From Trogon surrucura (Eukaryota; Chordata; Aves; Trogoniformes; Trogonidae), in assembly GCA_020746105.1 (NCBI GenBank), contig CM036634.1, positions 2,611,556 through 2,675,555 on the forward strand: a stretch of 64,000 nucleotides of DNA. Direction: 5' to 3'. Each line of letters opens with the position of its first letter. The stretch's first letter is position 1. The notes under the pieces were generated by a model, which had not been told where the DNA came from, did not search any database, and worked only from the letters and a program-made list of their open reading frames with translations. The position numbers and the translations under genes are program-made. Below are positions 53,051 to 61,848 of this stretch, in pieces.

Positions 53051-53215
53051 GTGAGGCGGCCCTGAGGGCGGAGGGGAACGGCGCGGTGAGGCGGCCCTGA
53101 GGCGGGAAAAGGCCGGGGGGAGGTGCGCGGGGAAGGTGCGCGCGCAGGGCGGCTGCGGAGGCCTTGAGGGCTGGGGAGCGGCGTGGGTGAGCCAGGGCGG
53201 GAGGGGGAATGAGTA
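52850..53215 (+). promoter_or_regulatory. CpG island, probable gene promoter
   Basis: This is the clearest CpG island in the window, with dense CpGs, several GC boxes (GGGCGG or GGCGGG near 52860, 53043, 53068, 53145 and 53195), runs such as GCGCGCG, and no TATA box. It starts right after the CR1 and fades into AT-rich DNA at about 53230. Bird CpG islands of this kind normally mark a transcription start. Plus-strand transcription is suggested by the island ORF, a strong donor GTAAGT at 53213 and exon-like segments downstream. A divergent minus-strand start cannot be excluded. Confidence 0.75.
53048..53102 (+). repeat. Tandem repeat in CpG island, 35-bp period
   Basis: The 20-mer GCGGTGAGGCGGCCCTGAGG occurs at 53048-53067 and again, identically, at 53083-53102. 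A shorter copy, GCGGCCCTGAGG, lies upstream at 52966-52977. Each full copy contains a GTGAGG splice-donor-like site, so the island has two equivalent donor candidates 35 bases apart. Confidence 0.9.
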
Positions 53216-53218
53216 AGT
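53213..53218 (+). other. Strong splice-donor candidate
   Basis: ATGA|GTAAGT at the right edge of the CpG island is close to the consensus donor. It could end a noncoding or coding first exon of a plus-strand transcript. No transcript evidence is available here. Confidence 0.4.
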
Positions 53219-53467
53219 TCGCTTTTCCTGCGTTCGTTGTTTTGTGAGGGGTGTTACAGGTGGCCCGAAGCTCCTGATTGCGCTCTTTCAGAACCCCTGA
53301 GAAGAGATTTAACGTTACTTGTAGTGAAAAGCCTGAAGACGTTTTGCCAAAGCCTGCATTGCCAGCATTGTAAAGGCTTTCATCAAAAAGCTGTTTTTCC
53401 TTGAAATGCATTGAGCAGATCCCTACGTTTCAGGCCACGCGTTTTCTTCCCCTCCTGCCTTCTGCAG

Positions 53468-53549
53468 CTTGGAACGAGAGTGTTCAGGCCTGGAGCCCTG
53501 GGTGGTGCGGATCTGCTTCTCACGGTGAAACCTCTGGGTGCGCATTGTC
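53468..53549 (+). other. Candidate exon (82 nt)
   Basis: A pyrimidine-rich tract ends in CTTCTGCAG at 53467, a strong acceptor. A donor GTAAGT follows at 53550. Two of three frames are open through the segment. In frame 1 it reads LGTRVFRPGALGG and onward. It does not join in frame to the 53050 donor without a stop, so if used it is more probably 5' untranslated or part of an alternative transcript. Confidence 0.3.
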
Positions 53550-53550
53550 G

Positions 53551-54789
53551 TAAGTGTGTCCGTAGTACAGGTGTTTAGTAATAAATGAGAATTTGTAGGG
53601 CTGTATGGTGATAGAGAAAGGCTCCAAGGGACTCCACGTCTGTGAGACCTGGGCTAAAAATGAATATTTCACGTGATGAAACATTAAGCAGTGGGAGCCA
53701 GGTGAGAGCAGCAGAGTACTGATGAGATGATGGAGGGGTTGGATAAGCCAGGTGCGACCAAACAATATTATTTATATATTTATGGGAGACACCTGACACT
53801 CATATCGCATCATCTCTTTGAATCCTACTTGAAGTAACCTCGGCCCTTTATATCTAAATTACTGACCTTTTAAACTGTAAATGAAGTTTTGGTGTGTCGA
53901 TGCATTAACTACAAAGGATTTGCTGCTATAAATAACCAAATGGAACTGTAACACTCAATCTTCTGAGTGGAGCCACAGCTTCTGTTCCCAAAGAACTATG
54001 TGTCACCACAGTTTATAAGGATTTCCTCTTCCCCAAGATAAACTGTGTAAGCAAACTGACTGGGAGTTGATTGTTTTGGGGTTTTTCAGTCATTTTAAAT
54101 GCATCCATATTAGGGTTACTGAAGTGACTGTCTCTACGCTTAGCCTATACTGATATTTTCCTGCAACTTTTAAGTATAGGCAAAGTCTTAGTTTTTGATC
54201 CTGAACTCTCATTGTATTCCTGTGCTAGCTATGAAATTAGTCAAAACACATTGTTTTGGAAAGCTGGATGAACATCCTTTTGATGGAAGTGGGGATTTTT
54301 TTACTCGATTGTATGTTGATACAATTTCTAATTGCAAACTGTAATGCAAAAATATATAAAAAAAAAAAAAAACCAAGGGAAATTATTGAAAGTTGAAAGC
54401 CTGGTGGTTCTTGTGGTTTCCTAATCAAACGTGGTTTCACTATCAGGTATTTTTTTTCGTTAAAAGAGTTATTAAAAAAGAAAACAAAGCTTCTGTATGG
54501 AAATGGTTACACTTCTTTCTTTTGCTTTAACATTTGGTGTTTCTCCGAGTCACTAGAATTTAGCCTGTCCAGGTAGGTCAACTGAAATTTATTTAAATTC
54601 TGATTTGGACATAGTTGCAAGCTGTGTGGGTTACTTTAAAGGAAGGTTTGAAAAGATGGTGTAAGTGGTCCCAAACATTTGCCATTCTATAACTAGTATT
54701 CCTACTTTATTCCTGTTATTAAGGTTGAAAACATCAGGGAAATAAGTACTTTAATAATGTACGTGTGCTGTATGATGCTAAGACCAGCC
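53551..54789. other. Probable intron sequence
   Basis: AT-rich DNA downstream of the CpG island with no repeats of note. It contains an A run at 54358-54372. If the plus-strand gene model holds, this is first-intron sequence. Confidence 0.4.
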
Positions 54790-55170
54790 CTTGTTTAGCT
54801 CGTGGTTGCCCCCACTGGGAATTGTTCAGAGCAGAATGGTCACACTGACTGTTGACAAGGCTCGGATGGCATCTGCAAATGAGAGCATCTTGTCTATCGA
54901 TAGGGAAGCGCCTGGCGGTTTTAGTTCTGGCTCAGTCTGTAACGAGCGTGATGATTGCGTTCTGGTGATCTCTGCTGGAAGAGCTGGATGCTGACGTGGG
55001 CTGGTGCCGCGTGGTTCTTGATGCGAGCCGTGTGGCTGTCGACTCGCTCAGAGGCAGAGCTTTAGCACTGTCTTAGACCGTGTCTCCGGCCATGCGGGCC
55101 TTGGAGGAGAATAGCTCCTGTGTGCTCCCTAGCAGGCACTGCTGCTCTGCCGAGGCAAGCACGGTGCCCT
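54790..55170. promoter_or_regulatory. Secondary CpG-rich patch
   Basis: An isolated stretch with markedly more CpG than its flanks (for example GCCGCGTGG, GCGAGCCG, TCGACTCGC, ATCGATAGGG). It may be an intronic regulatory element, a second promoter, or an unrecognised GC-rich insertion. A 67-codon frame (54791-54994) opens here without a known domain. No transposon termini were found. Confidence 0.35.
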
Positions 55171-58100
55171 ACAGAGACTCACATGTTCTACTGATTATCC
55201 AGCACACTTAAACTTTGAGTTATAAGGGTGACCCCAGCCAGTTGGCTGAAAAAAATATATTTGACATCATTGAAAATGTATGCTGCTGCTGAAGCATGGA
55301 TTTTAATTTGAGGAAAATGTCGGCCATAATCTAGCATACATTAAAAAATATATCTTTTTATTTCCATATGGGTCACGTTAAGGAAAATATTAAAAAAAAA
55401 AAAAAAAGCCAAGCCTATTATACGAAGTCTCATTAAAGCAGCCTGGAAAAGTTTAGCCAATTTACAGGCTATACATCTTAATCTCCCCAAATTACAGGAA
55501 CGGTAGAAAAACGGGTGGTTGAGAGAGAAAGCGGGACCAGCAGAATCTGGCTGGGGTCCAAACAATGGATCAAGTAGCCCTTGCTTTCACTTGACTGCTA
55601 CCCCTTGTTATTTAAAGAAAAGAAAGGATTTTCAAAAAAAGGCCTGGAAATGGCAAAGCATGGAAGGTACTTCCTTCTCCAGATGAAAAATAAGACCAAG
55701 GCTTGGTTATTTTTACGTGGTGCCTTGCCTTGGCTTTCTAGTGTTCAGAGAGAGAGATTTTTGAGAATTCTTGAGAGAAAATAAAGTGTCTGCAATTCTG
55801 TAATTTCTATTGTAGAGCAGAACAAGGGCAGGGCACAGCATCACACACAGTGAGAATGTACCTATGCATTAGTAACCTGAGAATATCTTTTTTTTACAGC
55901 TCAAGGAGAGAAGGTAATAACTGCACATCTTTCTGCTTGTGTGACTGGCTACATACTCATTAAACTTTTTTTACTTTTTTCTTCTGTAGTTGCTAGCAGG
56001 CAGGTGTATTAAGTACTGACTCTACCTTCTTGGACAGTGTCTGCTGAGAATCCGAGGGTGGAATGGGTATAGAAATGCGAAAGAGTGCAGAGGCAAAAGG
56101 AAGGAAGCAGTCAGATACAAAATGGCAGAGGGGTAATTTTAGTGCTCTATGTGTGAAAAAACTACCTGGTTACTGCTTTAGCTGCTGTTGCAGGGCTCTA
56201 CTCCACTGACAAAAGAGGCTGTGTGAAGGGGACATGGAGAAATTGGGGAAAAGTCTTAGTTGCATCTAGCATTGGACTAACAGATTCAGACACTGCGGAA
56301 AGCATTAAAAGGAGGTGAAGTGTCCTGATGTGAATAAACAGATGTCGTAAGAGCCAGCAAGGAGAACAAACCTGATTGACAGAAGGACAAGGAGAGAAGC
56401 TACAAGATCCTTAGTGTCTGCAAATCAGCCTGCTCTTAGCTAGAGTCAAGGCTGTTTTAATGTGTGCATCTGTCAAGAATTGAGTGGAATAGCGTGACTG
56501 CTAGAAACATTCTAGGTTGGTCTTAAAATACTACGGAAAGAAAACATTTCATTCACTAAGAAGTTGCAACTGCAGCTTAGACCAAAATTGTATGGTAGAA
56601 ATCAAGGTGTTTTCACCTTGTAGGTCTGATTACAGTTGATCAGCTTCATCTCCTGTTTCTGTTGTACCTAGAAAGCACACTGGTGGCACGCTTGCTGGCT
56701 ACCTAGGTAGATGGGGACACTCAATATTTATGTCCCTGCCCTTTCAAGATGAATGTCTCTGTGCCTATAATAACCTACTGTGCATTTATGTATTTATTAG
56801 GCAAATTACAGATGACTGACAAAGCAGTTCTGTACTTTTTGGGGAAGGCTTTGCCTTGCTGAACCATCTGGTTTATGCTTTTGGATCAAGTATCTACTGT
56901 AGAGGAAGTTGCTTGACATAAGTGTTTTTGGTGCTCTGATAGGTGGTCTCTCACTATGGTATTCCATGAGCTTGATCCTCAAATCTTCTGTTACTGCCTT
57001 CCTATTCCTCAAGCCCTCTGGCCAGGGATTGCCCCATTATCAATGTAACAACTGAAGGGAGGGGTTACACTTTTTGTGTGGCCAGCTCTGGCTTGTTGGA
57101 GGAGTTTCCTGCTGACTTGTTTGCTCCAGGAAACTTACAGCTTGGCAAATAGGTTGCACAGCCCATTTTCTTGTGTATTTGAGTGTTTTTTTGATTGGGT
57201 GTATGTGTTGTGTTTGCCATGCCCTACCTATTTCTTCTTTTGCATAGTACTTTGAAACATTGCCCGTAGGGTGTAAGGCATTTTGTGTGCCTTCAATGTG
57301 AAATTGGTCTTAGAGTACGTGCATGGGGTAATGTTAATGTGGGCGTGTCTTGGAGGCAAGTTTATTACTACAACTGGAGATAATGGCCTTGGCAGTATCT
57401 TGAAGCATCCTGCTCCATTAAATTATAGACTCTGTGGAGACAAAGAGATTAGACAGAGCAAAGAAGATTATTTCACAAAACAAAATATCGTTGTAATTTG
57501 CTAGTCTTAGAACTTTGCAGAATTCGGTGAGAAAAATTAGAGAGGCCTTAAGCTGAAGTTCCTGTAGCTAGACTTGATGAATGACTAGCTCCACCTTACC
57601 AGTTTGTGTCCAAGAATGCAAAAAGCAATATATGCTTGTACAGTCATATTGTCAAAAATATTTGTGAGTGATCGGTGGCACCTATGGAAAAAAAACAACT
57701 CTTGGTTTTATAGAGGTCTGCTAGGATGAGTAATAGGGTGTGTCTTCTCCCAATTATTTTTTTTTCCATCCCTGTTTTTGTTCATGACTTGTCTGCAAAT
57801 AGGCCATAGAACATCACAACTATTCAGCATTTATGAATTCCTTTTTATTGTCCTAAATGTCAATATCAGTCTGGACTAAATTTGGGTATCTGAGCAATGC
57901 CTTTGCTGTGTATAGTAATTTACTGTCAATAGAGCTTTTTGGGACACTTTACCTGTTTCTTGTTTTGACAGTTTCTTATGTTGGAGTAAATGTTTCAGAT
58001 TCTTCCCGTGTATCCACTGGATTTTCATGACATCTCTTCATTTTCTTCATATGTTAATATTCACATTACACAACTCTGCTATGGGCTTAGTGACTTTCCT

Positions 58101-58265
58101 TTGATCCTAGCTCCTAACGCCTTCTCTCAAGTAGGCTTATAGACATCATAGATCCCTAGTGATTTAACTTGCTTTTAATATTTAATTTTACTTTCCATTC
58201 TTCCAAGTGTGTCTAAATATCTGACTTATGCATTTGTCTGGTCAAGGACTTCTGACCAGAAAAAG
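55171..58265. other. Probable intron sequence
   Basis: AT-rich DNA with no recognisable gene or transposon. An acceptor-like TTTTTTTACAG at 55899, followed after 14 bases by GTAATA, could flank a microexon (55900-55913) but is most likely chance. Confidence 0.4.
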
Positions 58266-58540
58266 TGTATCACAGAATGTTCGGAGTTGGAAGGGACCTT
58301 GAAAGATCATCTAATCCAACCCTCCTGCCAGAGCAGGGTCACCTACAGTAGGTCACACAGGAACGCGTCCAGGTGGGTTTTGAATGTCTCCAGAGAAGGA
58401 GACTCCACAACCTCTCTGGGCATCCTGTGCCAGGGCTCTGTCACTCTCCCAGTGAAAAAATTTTTCCTAATACTTTTGTGGAACCTCCTATGCTCCAACT
58501 TGCACCCCTTTCCCCTTGTCCTGTCATTGGACAAGTACTT
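58266..58540 (-). mobile_element. CR1 LINE, 3' portion (reverse orientation)
   Basis: Reverse-strand CR1. Plus-strand blocks are TATCACAGAATGTTCGGAG, GAAGGGACCTTGAAAGATCA, CTAATCCAACCCTCCTGCCA, GAGCAGGGTCACCTACAG, GGAACGCGTCCAGGTGGG, GTCTCCAGAGAAGGAGACTC and CTTTCCCCTTGTCCTGTCA. It is the same subfamily type as the copy at 8106 (the GGAGACTCCAC block matches). Its 5' end is lost at about 58540. The overlapping frames (58209-58664 plus, 58343-58603 minus) are repeat-derived. Confidence 0.93.
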
Positions 58541-59593
58541 GTTGGACATTGTTGTAAAGTACTTACTGGATTTATCATGGTACATGTCCTTGTTTATTAA
58601 CATCTCTACTGAAAAGCTGATGCGTCTGCGATGTATTTCTTTGAGCCATCAGGAAAAGGTGTGACACTATCAATCTTCCATATATTTTCGTCTGGTTTAA
58701 CTTTCTTTTCCTGGTTTGTTTAGGTTCTGTGTTTTCTGAGGGGGTTTTTTTTGTTGTTTTTTTTTGTTGGTTTTTCTTAAAAGCATATCCTGGGCTGCAA
58801 TTGAGTGAGTAGATGGTTGAGAGAGGTGCTAGGGAATAAAAAGTCACTGAAACACTTCAAACCATTCTCTATACTATTTCTGGTATTTTACGTCACTCTT
58901 AGATGTTAAACTGTTTGGTAATTATGACTTCTGTCACTAATACTTTTCTTTCTGCTATGCGAGTAATTGTACACCAGAGCTTGCTGGCTCGTCGTGGCTG
59001 TCGCAGTTCCAGGTAGGGAGTTCAGGCAGTACTTGCCTCGTCTGCACTGTCGCCTGGGTTTCAGGGAACGTTGCTTTCCCAAGCATGAAAGATTCCGTAG
59101 AATGTGCATGCCAGGATTTTGCAAATAAGCCACAAGAAGTGAAATGCTTATCATCTCCTAAAAAAATCTATGTGAGCTATATAGCTGTTGTACTAGTTTC
59201 TGAAAGTCATATTTTCTTAGTCATGAGTCAGATTAAGGAAGAATCACAACAATGCTATCTGCACAGCGTTTGTTGTTCTCGGAGGAACTGAGAAAACAGA
59301 GTGGGAACTTCAGTAGTGTTGCTTGTGACTTTTCACAGAATTGTGGACTTAGGTTAGCCTTTTGAGACCACGTCTAGAACCTGCACATAGACATTCAAAA
59401 AAACACTTCTTAAAAGAAAGTTCTGTCGTTGAAACAAACTCCAGGGAATGTGGAAGTGCAGTATCTTAAGTTTATAGTTATTTTATGAGATTCTTTACCC
59501 TCTGTAGTTAGCTTTGGCTCTAAAGTATAGCCACTGGAGGAGAAAAGTGATGGAAGGAGGAACCATCAGTATGTTTGAAGGGATGGATTCAAG

Positions 59594-59690
59594 CTTGGGA
59601 CTTAGGAAGCATGGTATCTAATCCTGCCTGGCCACCTGCGCTATAGATGGCAGGGGACGAATCCCTTTACTTTTTACTTCCCATTCTTCA
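59594..59690 (+). mobile_element. Possible MIR-type SINE relic
   Basis: GCTTGGGACTTAGGAAGCAT, then GTATCTAATCCTGCCTGGCC and a weak 3' continuation (GAATCCCTTTACTTTTTAC), resembles the MIR outline (gggacttaggaaacctgggttctaatcctg...). It is shorter and poorer than the copies at 35.8 and 39.9 kb. Confidence 0.45.
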
Positions 59691-60235
59691 AGCACTGGAA
59701 TTAGACATACTTTCCAAAGCAGTATCTGGCCATTCAAAGAAAACAGCAGGTCACTCTTATGTATTAGCTTGATTCTTGCTACTTGAAACTCCCCATATTC
59801 CTTTTTGGAAGACGTGGGGCCTTTAAAGCTCTTTGGCTTTACTGTGAAGGTCTTTTGGTGTATATGAATCTTTGAAGAAGCGCTAATGTTAACCTTCTAC
59901 TGGTGCTCTTTGTTCATGCCGTAAGCATGCAATGGTACACCTGTTGTGGAGTGACATGCGTTTGTAAGACTTCTGAGGGAAGCTACACCAAGGAGTTTTA
60001 GTTTTCTACTTCTATTTCGTTACTATAAATGGAAGCCTTTGTTACAGAACATCAGTCATTACCAATACAGCACTCTCATTTTATCTTGCTTGGAGCTCCT
60101 GAAATCTTATGTTATACTACCTGTACTCTTTTCCACATATTAAACACCATAGCAAGACCTTCTAGACTACATCTGCACATCTGTATTTGTGATTGTGTTG
60201 CTTGCATATTTCAGAAACAAAGGACTGTAAAAGCT

Positions 60236-60264
60236 GGTGTGTGTACATATGTGTATATGTGTAC
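60236..60264 (+). repeat. TG/TA-rich simple repeat
   Basis: Short alternating purine-pyrimidine run built from TGTG and TATATG units. Confidence 0.7.
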
Positions 60265-60619
60265 TGTAAATGGGGAAGTTCTGAAGTCTTAGAATTCTTT
60301 CTTGTATGTATTAGGTACTGACTAGGGATAAATTTACCGTACTCTGCATGAAACTCCAAACACTGTTTAGTGGGAATCTTGACTATTCCATGAGACTGAA
60401 AGTTGAAAAAGAAAGAACGCTTGCTTAACCTGCTATTTGTGTGCTGAACCCACTTCTTGGGGCAGCATTTCCCTAAAAGAGGACAGTTGAAAGATTTTGC
60501 TGCTGGACACAGGGTGCAAAATCACCACTTCCCAAAGATGGGCCTGTGTCTTTTACAGTTGAAATACAGGTAATGCCACAACATGGCTGTGCTTACATCG
60601 GTGTTGTTTTCCTCTACAG

Positions 60620-60681
60620 TGGAGATGAGTATATGTCACTTGGGCACAGCCCAACAAAATATTCAGGCAGGCAGGAAGTAG
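60620..60681 (+). CDS. Candidate internal coding exon (62 nt; gene not recognised)
   Basis: This is the best exon-like segment in the window. The acceptor is TTGTTTTCCTCTACAG ending at 60619 and the donor is TAG|GTAAGC at 60682. One frame is open throughout and reads GDEYMSLGHSPTKYSGRQEV after one borrowed base. The other two frames contain stops. It starts in phase 2 and ends in phase 1. A splice from the island ORF (53050 donor, phase 2) would read through in frame, which has a one-in-three chance by luck. The sequence looks like real protein, with low hydrophobicity and Ser, Gly and Tyr residues. I do not know the family. Confidence 0.35.
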
Positions 60682-61659
60682 GTAAGCATTTGTTTGTCTG
60701 ACTGTATTTACCTTTATTATAGAGATAGCACAGGTAAATTGAGAGTGTTTAAGTCTGGTATCTCAGTAAAATATGATCTAATTTTCACGCTGCTGCTGAT
60801 CCTCGTGTCTTTGTGTGGTTCAGTCCTCGTGATGCTGGCTTTGCTGCCGTGTAGAGCACTGATTGTTGACTAAGAAGCACATGTGTCGCGTGCTGTTGCA
60901 CTTGGTCATCTTCTCTCTTTCTGTCTGACACAGATGAATCACAGTCCCTGGACTTTTCCCGCACAAACTGGTAATACCTGAAAATTAAGATAGGAAGTTT
61001 TCAATGGGTCTGACCTTGACAGGTTTAGAGCTACCCAGCTTGGCATTCATTTGTGATTGCACCTCAAGACTTTTATTTGGCATCACTATGACCACTTGGA
61101 GATGTGTATGTAACTGAGATCTGCATTTGGCTTTTTTTGTTTATTATGTACTTTATGGGCCTGCTTTTCTAACCGCTGCCCAGCTATTCTTTCTAGTTAA
61201 GAGAGGAATGGAAGAAGAAAAATGTTCAATGCTGTATACTCAGCTCCAGGGAAGTACCCTTGCTAAAGTTACGATGTGAGTTTAAAACAAAGAATTTCCA
61301 TATTGTGCTTTCAGTTATCTGGTTTTGAAGAATTTGTCTTGCCTGTTTTACCAACAGTAATTATTAAAAATTATTAATAGAGTAAAAATTAGATTTGGAA
61401 ATTTAAGTATCTTTCGGTAGACTTCTATATATCTTAAACATGTGGGAACTTTGAAAATTTAACCTTGTTAATATATCCTACCTCCTTCTCTGAACCTCTG
61501 TCTGGCTTCTCTAGAATGTAAAGGCCATTAGGGGCAGAAGCTACCACTCTATAGTTTGCACTGTGTCCAACAATACCAGACTCTCCTCTTCTTCAGAGCC
61601 CCTGAATCCTTCTGTCATGTTGCTGGTATGCCACTTTTTTTGACCTGAACATTTACCAG
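60682..61659. other. Probable intron sequence
   Basis: AT-rich DNA without repeats of note. A good acceptor (CTCTCCTCTTCTTCAG, ending 61596) and GTATGC donor at 61626 define a possible 29-nt exon. In the reading frame left by 60681 it would read EPLNPSVMLL. That is suggestive only. Confidence 0.3.
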
Positions 61660-61737
61660 ATCTCTGAGATACACTATTTGGGCACCAAGTCTGTGCGGAG
61701 CAAATACGTGCTTGAACACCGTTCGCCTCAGAAGCAG
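61660..61737 (+). CDS. Weak candidate coding exon (78 nt)
   Basis: An open frame runs from 61606 to a TAG at 61846-61848 without an ATG, so it is a possible exon-linked frame. Within it, TTACCAG (acceptor-like, 61659) and CAG|GTATAT (donor at 61738) bound 26 whole codons that begin ISEIHYLGTKSVRSKYVLEH. The acceptor has a poor pyrimidine tract. Its phase does not fit a direct splice from the 60681 donor, so the two candidates cannot both be consecutive exons of one model without an intermediate exon. Confidence 0.2.
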
Positions 61738-61848
61738 GTATATAGGCCTTCTACTGTACCTAAATTGGCAGAGCTCGTGGAACCAGCATTAAGTGGAGAC
61801 AAAAGCAACTCTATCTGTCGTGTGGAACAATTGAATAACTTTAGCTAG

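Larger units (their letters stand above)
58541..60619. other. Probable intron sequence with possible MIR relic
   Basis: Mostly unique AT-rich DNA with T/G-rich simple stretches (58740-58777) and a TG/TA-rich tract at 60236-60264. A possible MIR relic lies at 59594-59690, listed separately. Confidence 0.4.

Noticed and set aside
58209-58664. 151-codon plus-strand frame
   Set aside because: It overlaps the reverse-strand CR1 over most of its length. Repeat-derived.
60559-60569. 11-nt microexon candidate (TTTTACAG ... GTAATG)
   Set aside because: Splice-like ends but too short to weigh, and only 50 bases from the much better exon candidate at 60620.
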